Positions 46,856 through 55,754 are shown, numbered from the stretch's first letter. The stretch: DNA of 64,000 nt from a bacterium (GCA_905221385.1 CAJNCV010000001.1:62001-126000), one strand, 5' to 3'. Notes: a model not told the origin generated them from the sequence alone. Made by a program: numbers and translations.

Positions 46856-47084
46856 ACAGTATGGTGATCATGAACGTCAAAAAATTGCTAATGAAGAGTA
46901 TACAAAGTATTCTGAAACAGAACCTTTGAAAATCATAAATGATAAAGGAGAGCTAGAAGACATCGGCACAGTCCGTCAGGTAATCGAAAACGAGACAGGA
47001 ATAAAGGTTTATGTAGTTGAGAGTTCAGACCAATCTTTATGGTATGCTATAAGTAAATCAGCGCATGACATATTTGTAAAATAA
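46848..47084 (+). pseudogene. Lipase-like gene stub, orphan module 1
   Basis: 78 codons. Residues 1-61 match the start of the full lipase-like protein at 48184 (shared IGTVRQVIENETG and YVVES), then the frame passes straight into leader repeat copy 2, adding about 17 unrelated residues before a stop. The enzyme domain is lost. GTG start. It looks like the left side of an unequal recombination event rather than random decay. Confidence 0.8.
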
Positions 47085-47098
47085 CATAAGGAGACGTC
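47040..47098 (+). repeat. Promoter/leader repeat, copy 2
   Basis: 59 bases, one base deleted in AAGGAG region and a weaker -10 (TGGTATGCT instead of TGGTATACT) relative to copies 1 and 3. Its 5' part is inside the reading frame of the preceding lipase stub. Confidence 0.85.
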
Positions 47099-47482
47099 AT
47101 GAAGTCATTAAAAATTGTAGGAATTGTTTTAGCTAGTTTGTTGGTTATCGTTGGATTAAGCGTAGGAGGATATAAAGTAATGAAACAAGTAGAACACGAT
47201 GAGATGGTTAGGATTGTAGAGAGTGAGGAAGCGAAAGAGATTTTTAAAGTGCGCTTAAAACAAATAGATCCGAATGCTCTAACAGAAAAAGGAATTATTA
47301 AATCATATAAAGTTGATTCTTTTGAACATAATCCAATGGGAGGAATAATTGTTTATTTGTATATAAATGATTCTTCAAGTTATAAAGTTAGTGTTTTCTT
47401 ACATAAAGATAGTGATGGTAAATTAAGAAATGGCGGTGGGAGTAATCCATCTCTGGAAAAATTAAAGGGAGACTCAAACTGA
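47099..47482 (+). CDS. DUF1310-like membrane-anchored protein, copy 2 (candidate immunity protein)
   Basis: 127 residues with the same helix (about 5-27), HDEMVRIVESEE and NPMGGI motifs; C-terminal half differs clearly from copies 1 and 3. One-base overlap with the next stub. Expression may be lower because of its altered -10. Confidence 0.82.
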   Translation: MKSLKIVGIVLASLLVIVGLSVGGYKVMKQVEHDEMVRIVESEEAKEIFKVRLKQIDPNALTEKGIIKSYKVDSFEHNPMGGIIVYLYINDSSSYKVSVFLHKDSDGKLRNGGGSNPSLEKLKGDSN

Positions 47483-47748
47483 TGAATTCTATGTATAGCG
47501 ACTATGAACGAAAGTTAATTGCTGAAAAAGAATATGATAATACATTACAAGTTGATAATGATATTTATATAGAAACTCGAAAAAGTTCCATCGGCACAGT
47601 CCGTCAGGTGATAGAAAACGAGACTGGATTGAAGGTTTACGTAGTTGAGAGTCCAGACCATTCTGAAGAGTCTGTTCTCTACGAAAGTTCAAAAGCACCA
47701 AGTCAAGTGAGGATGGAAAATCCAATCTTTATGGTATACTATAAGTAA
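47482..47748 (+). pseudogene. Lipase-like gene stub, orphan module 2
   Basis: 88 codons. The first 35 residues are unlike those of the other two copies, residues 37-77 are close to the full-length protein (IGTVRQVIENETGLKVYVVES, LYESSKAP), then the frame enters leader repeat copy 3 and stops. The break point is about 15 codons further than in module 1, so the two stubs arose from separate events. Confidence 0.8.
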
Positions 47749-47791
47749 ATCAGCGCATGACATATTTGTAAAATACCATAAAGGAGAGGCC
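47732..47791 (+). repeat. Promoter/leader repeat, copy 3
   Basis: 60 bases with intact TGGTATACT and AAAGGAG; drives the complete module. Confidence 0.85.
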
Positions 47792-48184
47792 ATGAAGTCA
47801 TTAAAAATTATAGGAATCGTTTTAGCTAGTTTATTAGTTATTGTTGGATTAAGTATAGGAGGATACAAGGTGATGAAAAAAGTAGAACAAGACGAGATGG
47901 TGAGAATTGTAGAGAGTGAGGAAGTTAAAGAAATAATAGAGCATTATTTAAATTACATAGATGGGAAAGCTTTTACAAATGAAGGAGTAATCCAGTCTTA
48001 TGAAATAGATACAGAATCTATTCAACATAACCCTATGGGAGGAATAAATTTTTCTGTTTATGTAAATGAAGATAATGAACTATATGTCAGGTATACCCTA
48101 GAGAAAAACTCGCAAAAAAATAAGGTGGATTTTTCCAGTGGGGGATACTCAGGGAAATTGCACAATCTGATAAAGGAGAAATAA
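47792..48184 (+). CDS. DUF1310-like membrane-anchored protein, copy 3 (candidate immunity protein)
   Basis: 130 residues; helix at about 5-27, then an outside domain with QDEMVRIVESEEV and NPMGGINF. Stop and the lipase start codon overlap by one base, so the two are made together. As direct neighbour of the intact lipase gene it is the best candidate for the cognate immunity protein; this is inference from position and membrane topology. Confidence 0.83.
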   Translation: MKSLKIIGIVLASLLVIVGLSIGGYKVMKKVEQDEMVRIVESEEVKEIIEHYLNYIDGKAFTNEGVIQSYEIDTESIQHNPMGGINFSVYVNEDNELYVRYTLEKNSQKNKVDFSSGGYSGKLHNLIKEK

Positions 48185-49425
48185 TGAGTAGAGATTACAG
48201 TGATCAAGAGCGACAAAGAATAGCAAACGAGGAGTATTCAGTCTATGAACCCAGTGATCCTATGACTATTAAAAACGATACAGGAAAACTAGAAGATATC
48301 GGTACAGTCCGTCAGGTGATCGAAAACGAGACGGGGTTGAAGGCTTATGTAGTTGAGAGTCCAGACCAATCTGAAGTGTTTGTTCTCTACGAAGGTTCTA
48401 AAGCGCCAGGCAAAGATGGTTGGGAAGTGGATTGGAAAGTCAATGATATTCCTATGGCAAAAAATATCATAACCAAAAAGAAAGAAGTGACACCTCAGTT
48501 AGAATCAGCGGCTACAACCTTGAATAACGTATTAGAAAATTATCCGAACGCTAAAATCTCAGTTTATGCTCACTCTCTTGGCTCCATGAATGCGCAGTAC
48601 GCCCTAGCTAATGTTAAGGACATTTCACGTATTTCGGGAGCTTATATCTACCAAGGACCGAACATCTATCCGGTCTTGACGGAAGAACAGCGGCAGCGTG
48701 TGGATGCGATGAAATACCGGATTCATAATTATATCGATCAACGCGATACAGTTCCAATCGGATATCCCAAGGATGCTCCAGGATACAAAGCAGAATTGAA
48801 CAGTAAAAATGCTGTTGGAATAGTTCATCATGTGGATTCGAACTTTAACTGGGATCCCGTCGTAGCACAACACATGTGGGGCGGTTATGTATTTAATGAT
48901 GATGGTAGCCTCAGAATCAAAAAAGATTCCTCGTCTTTTGAAAAACGGTATTCATCTTTTTTGGATAAGGTTTCCAGCGGCTTGTATGACTATGCAAAGG
49001 CTAAAGAGGCATTGGCTTCAGGCGGTTATACGAGTGGTGAGGAGCTCTTTTTAGACTCTGAACAGGCCTTAACGATTTCATCGGGATTGCATGAAGTCGC
49101 AAATGCTGGTTATGAAGAGATTCGTTCCATCGTTCGTCAAGCGCATCAAAAAGCAGAGAAAATAGTAGCGAGTACTTATCACGTTCCCTTTGGTTTTATT
49201 TTATCACCTACAGAGGTGGCGATAGCCTATTCTGATGGAGGAGTATCTCGTACGACAATCGTAGATGATCTTGATCATTATTTCTATCCAAAAATCAAAA
49301 AATCAGAAAAATTAGCCGAAGATTTTCAAAGTTTAGAAAAGCAAATAGCAGATGGTGTCCAAAAAAAATTGGAAGATGATAAAGAGTTAGCAGGGAATTT
49401 TAAAGAATGGATGAAAATCAAGTAA
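48184..49425 (+). CDS. Lipase-like alpha/beta hydrolase with C-terminal helical region, candidate type VII-secreted toxin
   Basis: 413 residues without signal peptide. N-terminal hydrolase domain (about 35-240) resembles the Mbeg1-like/DUF2974 lipase group: nucleophile S131 in YAHSLGSMNAQ, with D188 (DQRDTVPIG) and H230 (AQHMWGGY) as plausible triad partners. The C-terminal part (about 265-413) is largely helical, rich in Lys/Glu/Ala, and ends EWMKIK. This order, enzyme first and helical targeting region last, is that of the type VII-secreted lipase TslA of Staphylococcus. Two small helical genes follow, the first overlapping by 19 bases. Toxin role and secretion are inferred; no type VII core genes are in the window. 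Confidence 0.75.
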   Translation: MSRDYSDQERQRIANEEYSVYEPSDPMTIKNDTGKLEDIGTVRQVIENETGLKAYVVESPDQSEVFVLYEGSKAPGKDGWEVDWKVNDIPMAKNIITKKKEVTPQLESAATTLNNVLENYPNAKISVYAHSLGSMNAQYALANVKDISRISGAYIYQGPNIYPVLTEEQRQRVDAMKYRIHNYIDQRDTVPIGYPKDAPGYKAELNSKNAVGIVHHVDSNFNWDPVVAQHMWGGYVFNDDGSLRIKKDSSSFEKRYSSFLDKVSSGLYDYAKAKEALASGGYTSGEELFLDSEQALTISSGLHEVANAGYEEIRSIVRQAHQKAEKIVASTYHVPFGFILSPTEVAIAYSDGGVSRTTIVDDLDHYFYPKIKKSEKLAEDFQSLEKQIADGVQKKLEDDKELAGNFKEWMKIK

Positions 49426-49817
49426 TCTGGCAGGAATTAAGAACAAAGCAAAACCATTTAGATTTATTAGATGAACGCAATCGTTCTATTCGCCAACAAA
49501 GAGAAGAACAATTTGAAGACCTTCATCAAAAACGGAACCAATTGTTGCATATGATGGAAGGAAAGTACCAGATGATCCAGCATACCCTGGGGCAAGTGGA
49601 CGTGGATACTACTGAGGAAAGAGCACGATTAAACAGAGTAGCTTCGGACTTTAGCCAAGCAGTATCCATGGGATATACAAGAAATCAACGTACCTTGGAA
49701 CAAAGGATTGAAAATGAAGAGATTGAGTATAGACGAGAACGACGAAAATTGGAAGATGATATAGATACATTACATCGTAAAAAGATGAAACTTGATCAAG
49801 AAAAAAGGAAGGGATAG
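49407..49817 (+). CDS. Small coiled-coil protein, Lap2/DUF3958-like partner of the lipase
   Basis: 136 residues, almost wholly charged helix (RNRSIRQQREEQFEDLHQKR, RIENEEIEYRRERRKLEDDI), no membrane segment. Size, composition and place next to a candidate type VII effector recall the DUF3958 (Lap2) targeting factors of LXG toxins; the match is by general pattern, not a firm family call. Its start lies inside the end of the lipase gene, so translation is coupled. Confidence 0.7.
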   Translation: MDENQVIWQELRTKQNHLDLLDERNRSIRQQREEQFEDLHQKRNQLLHMMEGKYQMIQHTLGQVDVDTTEERARLNRVASDFSQAVSMGYTRNQRTLEQRIENEEIEYRRERRKLEDDIDTLHRKKMKLDQEKRKG

Positions 49818-49820
49818 CCC

Positions 49821-50117
49821 GTGTTTGAAGAAATGATTAATGACTTCTTCTCAGGTGTGAACAATAATATGACTGAGATTGAGAAGGGACTAGAACGTTT
49901 ACTAATCAGCCATATTTATGCGCCAATCAAATTGAATGAGCGTAACAATTTGATGTCAGATGGTGATTTCAAAATCAAAACAGAAGCACTAGCAACGAAG
50001 ACGGCACTAGGGATGATTTCTAGTCAAATCGATACATCAATGAAAGGAGCATATTCTACAAAAGTTGTTGAAACACTAAAAACAAAAGAAAAAGAGTATG
50101 AAACAATTGTAGAATAA
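49821..50117 (+). CDS. Small helical protein, Lap1/WXG100-like partner of the lipase
   Basis: 98 residues, helical, no cysteines and no signal. GTG start at 49821 is favoured because AAGGAAGGG lies seven bases ahead; ATG 49833 is an alternative. Its size fits DUF3130/WXG100-like secretion partners, but the typical WxG is absent, so the call rests on context. Last gene of the module; terminator follows. Confidence 0.65.
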   Translation: MFEEMINDFFSGVNNNMTEIEKGLERLLISHIYAPIKLNERNNLMSDGDFKIKTEALATKTALGMISSQIDTSMKGAYSTKVVETLKTKEKEYETIVE

Positions 50118-50153
50118 GCTAGCCCAAATGGGATTCAGATAAAAAAATACATT

Positions 50154-50207
50154 AAAATCAAAGCTTGAAACATCTAACTAAATGGGTGTCTCAGGCTTTG
50201 ATTTTTT
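50154..50207 (+). terminator. Terminator of the lipase module
   Basis: AAATCAAAGC / GCTTTGATTT arms with an inner ACA/TGT stem and a six-T tail. Confidence 0.8.
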
Positions 50208-50239
50208 ACGGTATCTGATGGATTTTTAAGGCTTTTTTA

Positions 50240-50248
50240 TGGTATAAT
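50240..50248 (+). promoter_or_regulatory. Extended -10 promoter of the teichoic acid operon
   Basis: TGGTATAAT 39 bases before the first LicD-type gene. Confidence 0.62.
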
Positions 50249-50287
50249 AAAACGATATAACTCGTTTTTGAAAAGAAGAGGAGAGAC

Positions 50288-51124
50288 ATGAGTGATTTGA
50301 AAGCGATTCAGGCTCGTAGTCTGGAAATGGCTGAATATTTCGTCGCATTTTGTAAAGAACATGATTTGTTGTGCTATCTCTGTGGTGGTGGGGCTATTGG
50401 TACCCTTCGTAATAAGGGTTTCATTCCTTGGGATGATGATTTGGACTTTTTCATGCCGCGTAAGGACTATGAAAAATTAGCAGAACTGTGGCCACGTTAT
50501 GCAGACGAGCGTTATTTCTTGTCAAAGAGTAATAAAGATTTTGTAGACCGTAACCTTTTTATTACCATTCGTGACAAGGAAACTACTTGTATCAAGCCTT
50601 ATCAGAAGGATTTGGATTTACCACACGGTTTAGCCTTGGATGTGTTGCCTTTGGATTATTATCCTAAAAATCCAGCTGAGCGTAAGAAACAGGTTCGTTG
50701 GGCCCTGATTTATTCACTCTTTTGTGCGCAAACTATCCCAGAGAAGCATGGTGCAGTCATGAAATGGGGAAGTCGTATCTTACTCGGCCTGACTCCAAAA
50801 TCTCTACGTTATCGCATTTGGAAAAAAGCTGAGAAAGAAATGACCAAGTATGGTCTCGCTGAGAGCGATGGCATTACGGAATTATGCTCAGGTCCCGGCT
50901 ACATGCGAAACAAATACCCAATCGCATCCTTTGAAGACAATCTCTTCTTGCCGTTTGAAGGAACTGAGATGCCCATCCCAGTTGGCTATGATGCCTATCT
51001 CAGCACTGCTTTTGGGGATTATATGACGCCGCCACCAGCGGACAAGCAAGTACCGCATCATGATGCCATTATAGCAGACATGGACAAAAGCTACACGGAG
51101 TACAAGGGAGAATATGGTGGATAA
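50288..51124 (+). CDS. licD3: LicD family protein, LicD3-type
   Basis: 278-residue LicD/fukutin-type nucleotidyltransferase-fold protein. Motif GTLRNKGFIPWDDDLDFFMPR with the metal-binding DDDLD is clear. In the pneumococcal teichoic acid locus the corresponding first gene is licD3, thought to act in teichoic acid precursor assembly rather than proven phosphocholine transfer. Ribosome site GAAGAGGAGAG. Overlaps the next glycosyltransferase by 11 bases. Confidence 0.85.
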   Translation: MSDLKAIQARSLEMAEYFVAFCKEHDLLCYLCGGGAIGTLRNKGFIPWDDDLDFFMPRKDYEKLAELWPRYADERYFLSKSNKDFVDRNLFITIRDKETTCIKPYQKDLDLPHGLALDVLPLDYYPKNPAERKKQVRWALIYSLFCAQTIPEKHGAVMKWGSRILLGLTPKSLRYRIWKKAEKEMTKYGLAESDGITELCSGPGYMRNKYPIASFEDNLFLPFEGTEMPIPVGYDAYLSTAFGDYMTPPPADKQVPHHDAIIADMDKSYTEYKGEYGG

Positions 51125-52217
51125 GAAAAAAATTCTGTTTTTTATGTGGTCCTTTTCTCTGGGAGGCGGAGCAGAGAAGATTCTATCTACCATTGTTTCA
51201 AATCTGGATTCAGAAAAGTATGATATTGATATTCTTGAAATGGAACACTTTGATAAGGGATATGAAACTGTTCCCGACAATGTTCATATTTTAAAGGCTT
51301 TTCAGGATTATCGTCAGCCAAGATGGTTACGAGCTCTTTTGTGGAGAATGAGAATCTATTTTCCAAGACTGACTCGTCGTTTGCTTGTAAAAGATGATTA
51401 TGATGTTGAAGTTTCTTTTACGATTATGAATCCACCGCTCTTGTTCTCAGAGCGGAAAGAAGTCAAGAAGATATCTTGGATTCATGGAAGTATTGAGGAA
51501 TTCTTAAAGGATAGTTCAAAACGTGAATCGCATAGACGTCAGTTGGATGCTGCGGATGCTATAGTAGGAATTTCAAAAAAGACCAGTAATTCTATCAAAG
51601 AAGTGTACCCAGATTATTCTTCGAAATTACAAACGGTATACAATGGTTACGATTTTAAGAGTATTTTAGAAAAATCTCAAGAGAAGATAGATATCGAGAT
51701 CGCGCCTCAAAGCATCTGTACCATTGGACGTATTGAGGAAAATAAGGGTTCTGACCGTGTAGTGGAAGTGATACGACTATTGCATCAAGAAGGAAAACAC
51801 TACCATCTCTACTTTATAGGTGCGGGTGACATGGAAGAGGAACTGAAAAAACGAGTCCAAGAGTATCATCTTGAAAACTATATCCATTTTCTTGGTTATC
51901 AAAAAAATCCTTATCAGTATTTATCTCAGATGAAAGTTCTCTTGTCTATGTCTAAGCAAGAAGGTTTTCCGGGAGTTTATGTTGAAGCCTTGAGTCTTGG
52001 AATCCCTTTTGTCTCTACTGATGTCGGAGGTGCCGAGGAATTATCCCAAGAAGGCCGATTCGGACAAATCACTGAGAGCAATCAAGAGGCGGCTCAGGCA
52101 ATTACGAACTATATGACTTCTGCTTCAAACTTTGATGTTAATGAAGCTAGCCAGTTCATTCAACAATTTACAATTGCCAAACAAATCGAACAAGTAGAAA
52201 AACTATTAGAGGAGTAG
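51114..52217 (+). CDS. Glycosyltransferase, GT4-like (teichoic acid)
   Basis: 367 residues, two Rossmann domains: N-terminal FFMWSFSLGGGAEKI and C-terminal donor site SKQEGFPGVYVEALSLG with VSTDVGGAEEL. By position it is one of the two transferases thought to add GalNAc residues to the lipid-linked teichoic acid repeat on the inner membrane face. Acceptor and sugar are inferred from the pneumococcal model. One base before the next gene. Confidence 0.87.
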   Translation: MVDKKKILFFMWSFSLGGGAEKILSTIVSNLDSEKYDIDILEMEHFDKGYETVPDNVHILKAFQDYRQPRWLRALLWRMRIYFPRLTRRLLVKDDYDVEVSFTIMNPPLLFSERKEVKKISWIHGSIEEFLKDSSKRESHRRQLDAADAIVGISKKTSNSIKEVYPDYSSKLQTVYNGYDFKSILEKSQEKIDIEIAPQSICTIGRIEENKGSDRVVEVIRLLHQEGKHYHLYFIGAGDMEEELKKRVQEYHLENYIHFLGYQKNPYQYLSQMKVLLSMSKQEGFPGVYVEALSLGIPFVSTDVGGAEELSQEGRFGQITESNQEAAQAITNYMTSASNFDVNEASQFIQQFTIAKQIEQVEKLLEE

Positions 52218-52218
52218 C

Positions 52219-53205
52219 ATGGAAACTGCATTAATTAGTGTGATTGTTCCAGTCTATAATGTGGCGCAATACTTAGAAAAATCGATAGCCTCCATTCAGA
52301 AGCAGACTTATCAAAATCTGGAAATCATTCTTGTTGATGATGGGTCAACGGATGAAAGTGGTCGCTTGTGTGATTCAATCGCTGAACGGGATGAAAGGGT
52401 GTCAGTGTTTTATAAAAAGAACGAAGGCCTTTCACAAGCGCGAAACGATGGAATGAAGCAGGCTCATGGGGATTATCTGATTTTTATTGACTCGGATGAT
52501 TATATCCATCCAGATATGATTCAGAGTTTATATGAGCAATTAATTCAAGAAGATGCAGATGTTTCGAGCTGTGGCGTCATGAATGTCTATGCAAATGATG
52601 AAAGCCCACAGTCAGCCAATCAGGATGATTATTTTGTCTGTGATTCTCAAACATTTCTGAGAGAATACCTCATAGGTGAAAAAATACCTGGAACGATCTG
52701 CAATAAGCTAATCAAGAGAGAGATTGCCACTGCCCTATCCTTTCCAAAAGGATTGATTTACGAAGATGCTTATTATCATTTTGATTTAATCAAGTTGGCT
52801 AGGAAGTACGTTGTTAATACCAAACCCTATTATTACTATTTTCATAGAGGGGATAGCATTACGACCAAACCTTATGCAGAAAAGGACTTAGCCTATATTG
52901 ATATCTATCAAAAGTTTTATAATGAAGTTGTGAAAAACCATCCTGATTTGAAGGATGTCGCTTTCTTCAGATTGGCCTATGCCTACTTCTTTATTCTGGA
53001 TAAGATGCTTTTGATAGAGAATTACGGAGAAATTAAAGAATATCCAGCGATTTATCATTTTCTGAAGAAGCACGCTTTTTCTATTTTTAAAAATCCTATT
53101 TTTAGAACGGGGAGACGAATTAGTGCTTTAGCTCTATTTTTAAACATACGATTGTATCGAATATTGTTACTAAAAAATATTGAACAGTCAAGAAAAATTA
53201 ATTAG
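52219..53205 (+). CDS. Glycosyltransferase, GT2 family (teichoic acid)
   Basis: 328 residues. N-terminal GT-A domain with SVIVPVYNVAQYLEKS, VDDGSTDES and the metal-binding DSDD (FIDSDDYIHPDM). Acts presumably on the teichoic acid repeat with the preceding GT4 enzyme. Ribosome site AGAGGAG overlaps the upstream stop. Confidence 0.88.
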   Translation: METALISVIVPVYNVAQYLEKSIASIQKQTYQNLEIILVDDGSTDESGRLCDSIAERDERVSVFYKKNEGLSQARNDGMKQAHGDYLIFIDSDDYIHPDMIQSLYEQLIQEDADVSSCGVMNVYANDESPQSANQDDYFVCDSQTFLREYLIGEKIPGTICNKLIKREIATALSFPKGLIYEDAYYHFDLIKLARKYVVNTKPYYYYFHRGDSITTKPYAEKDLAYIDIYQKFYNEVVKNHPDLKDVAFFRLAYAYFFILDKMLLIENYGEIKEYPAIYHFLKKHAFSIFKNPIFRTGRRISALALFLNIRLYRILLLKNIEQSRKIN

Positions 53206-53220
53206 AAAAGGAGGAGAGAA

Positions 53221-54678
53221 ATGATTAATGGCAAACGAATATTGCTTTGTGCGACCATTCTAAGCTATTTCTTAACAATTTTAAGTGGTATCACCTATTT
53301 GTTTACAAATGAAAATGTAGTACTTTTATCGACTCTGCTATTGTTGTTGATTAGTAGCTTTCTATTCTGCTGGAACAATATAAAATATTATTTAATTCAC
53401 TTTATTTTTTTTGTTACGATTTTTATATTTTTAGTTTCTAGACCTACCATAGATTATTTTAGAGATGGGGCACTGGACACCTACCAACCCATTGCTTATC
53501 AATTTTCTTTTTTAGTTGTAATTGTATCCGTTTTGGGACTGACAGTAGGTGGTTTTATAGCAAGTTATTATCTTACTCGAAAAAGCAAAACTGATGTAAG
53601 AGTGGAAAAAGAATCGAATGTCAATTATGTAAAAAAATTGCGATTTGTTTCATTGAGTGTATTTTTACTCACCTATCCTTTTTATTTCCTTAGACTATTT
53701 GAGCGCTTGCTATACCGTTTACAGACCTCTTATTATAACTATTATGCAAATTTCGAAAGTCAACTGCCATACTTTACTTATATTTTATCGACTTTCACAG
53801 TTTATGCGATGTGCGTTTACCTAGCAACAAAACCCAAAAAGTTACACGCGACTATGGTCTTAGTAGCCTTTATCATCGCTAACTTGATCCACCTAGTAAT
53901 TGGTACTAGAAATCCCTTTATTTTAAGTTTAATTTTTGCCTTTGTTTACTACTTTATGCGAGAACAAACAGAGAAAGGTGAATGGATTGGTTTTAAAGAA
54001 AAAATTGCGATTTATCTAGGAACTCCAGTTATCATGCTCGTTATGGGAGCGCTAAATTATATCCGTGATAATGCTCAAGTGTCGCATAGTGGAGTTTTTG
54101 ATTTACTACTAGATTTTATTTATAAACAAGGAACTAGTTTTGGAGTTTTAGCAAGGGGATTCTTATACAATAGCAGTCTTCCTTATAGAGATTTTCGGAA
54201 TTTTACTTTTGGTCCGGTTATTGACTATTTTGCAAGGGGGAGTTTGGGAATAATTTTTGGAGCGAAACCATTTGAACATACAACAAACAGCATTGAATTA
54301 GCCATTGACAGTAATAGCTATGCTCATAATTTGTCTTATCTCGTTTTAAACAAAGAGTATCTGAGAGGGCATGGTATTGGTAGTAGTTACATTATGGAGT
54401 TATATACTGATTATGGTATGCTAGGAGTATTCCTACTAAGTATCCTACTTGGCTTGTTGTTTATAGCAATGTTGCAGGTTGCTTATCGTTCAAGAACTAT
54501 CTTGTTTGCGTTGTCCCTATTAATATTGAACAATTTATTCTTTATGCCAAGGAGTAGCTTTTCGGAAAGTTTCTTTAACCTGTTTACAATGCAATTCTGG
54601 GGAATTGTCCTTGTCATGCTATTTGTCGCTAAAATGATCACTAAGAAAAATCAATATCTAATACAAAAAAGGAGTTAA
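53221..54678 (+). CDS. tarP: Teichoic acid repeat polymerase TarP-like (Wzy-type)
   Basis: 485-residue membrane protein with about 11-12 helices and a long outside loop (about 290-390) containing conserved Arg residues, typical of Wzy-type polymerases. It should join lipid-linked teichoic acid repeats. Named from its place between the two glycosyltransferases and a two-helix chain-length-like protein, as with pneumococcal TarP/TarQ. Ribosome site AAAGGAGGAG; TarQ-like gene begins four bases after its stop. Confidence 0.82.
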   Translation: MINGKRILLCATILSYFLTILSGITYLFTNENVVLLSTLLLLLISSFLFCWNNIKYYLIHFIFFVTIFIFLVSRPTIDYFRDGALDTYQPIAYQFSFLVVIVSVLGLTVGGFIASYYLTRKSKTDVRVEKESNVNYVKKLRFVSLSVFLLTYPFYFLRLFERLLYRLQTSYYNYYANFESQLPYFTYILSTFTVYAMCVYLATKPKKLHATMVLVAFIIANLIHLVIGTRNPFILSLIFAFVYYFMREQTEKGEWIGFKEKIAIYLGTPVIMLVMGALNYIRDNAQVSHSGVFDLLLDFIYKQGTSFGVLARGFLYNSSLPYRDFRNFTFGPVIDYFARGSLGIIFGAKPFEHTTNSIELAIDSNSYAHNLSYLVLNKEYLRGHGIGSSYIMELYTDYGMLGVFLLSILLGLLFIAMLQVAYRSRTILFALSLLILNNLFFMPRSSFSESFFNLFTMQFWGIVLVMLFVAKMITKKNQYLIQKRS

Positions 54679-54681
54679 CTC

Positions 54682-55719
54682 ATGTTTGAACACTATTCAG
54701 TAGAAGATTTGTTTGCAAATCTCTATAAAAAACGAAAAATTAATCTGCTAGTTTTGATTGCCTTATTTGCACTTATCGCTGTGCCATTTACAATTACAGC
54801 GGTCAAAAACAAGAATACGGTGAAAGATACATCTAGCTATTCAACTTATATCACTTATAAAATTACGCCTCCAGAGGATTCTTCAAAAGTAATTTTAAAC
54901 CATCAAGTTGGAAGATACAGTGATTTTTATGCCAAATTAATTGATGGCAATCTAAATGGAGCCTTTCTATTTAATGATGTTGATTCAGATAAAATGAAAA
55001 AAATTGCTCGTGATTTGGATACGACAGAATCAGCCTTAAAAAATTCAACCAGTGACTACTGGACTAAAAAATTAACGGTAAATTCATTAATTGATGACGC
55101 AGGTGTAAGTATCAAAATTTTAACTCCTAGCAAAGAGGTAAATGACTTTCTTGAGACTAAATTCGATTCATTGATTGATAAATTTAAGAGTACCTATGCT
55201 AATGTTAAAATTGAAAAGTTAGAAACTGTAAACTCAAAAGAATTAAATCCTAGTGGTGAAATTGCAGTTGGCTTCAATCTTAAAAATCTAATTTTACGCT
55301 TAGCAGTTATCGGAGTTCTATGTGTTGTTCTCCTTATCATGGGGAATGTTCTTGTCTACATTTTTAATCCAACAATTAATCGTGCAGGTGATTTTTCAGC
55401 CTATCAGTTAGATTTTGTTTCAGCTATCACTACCAGTGATAACCTATCACAACTTTTGAGTTATAGATGTGAAGGTCAACCATTAGCACTTGTAAGTTCA
55501 GATGGTCGTATCTTAAAGAAACTACAAGAAAATTACAAATTAAATATAGAGGGTATTCATTTCGTAGATTTGCAAAACGTAAAAGATCTTTTAGCAACGA
55601 ACAATATTTTATTCGTAGAAGAATATGGTGTTACTCGTTATAAAAAATTTGAAGAAAGTTTGCAGATGGTTAGAAATCTAAATCGTTCAGTTTTAGGAGT
55701 AATAGCCTTTAATCTATAA
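54682..55719 (+). CDS. tarQ: TarQ-like chain-length regulator (Wzz/CpsC-like topology)
   Basis: 345 residues with two helices (about 19-38 and 204-229) bracketing an outside domain, then a cytoplasmic C-terminal domain (about 235-345) that resembles an inactive Wzz-linked kinase lobe without Walker motifs. Expected to control polymer length with TarP. Preceded by AAAGGAG. Terminator follows. Confidence 0.78.
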   Translation: MFEHYSVEDLFANLYKKRKINLLVLIALFALIAVPFTITAVKNKNTVKDTSSYSTYITYKITPPEDSSKVILNHQVGRYSDFYAKLIDGNLNGAFLFNDVDSDKMKKIARDLDTTESALKNSTSDYWTKKLTVNSLIDDAGVSIKILTPSKEVNDFLETKFDSLIDKFKSTYANVKIEKLETVNSKELNPSGEIAVGFNLKNLILRLAVIGVLCVVLLIMGNVLVYIFNPTINRAGDFSAYQLDFVSAITTSDNLSQLLSYRCEGQPLALVSSDGRILKKLQENYKLNIEGIHFVDLQNVKDLLATNNILFVEEYGVTRYKKFEESLQMVRNLNRSVLGVIAFNL

Positions 55720-55754
55720 AGTATCTTCATGAAAAGTGAAGAGGTTCAATACTT

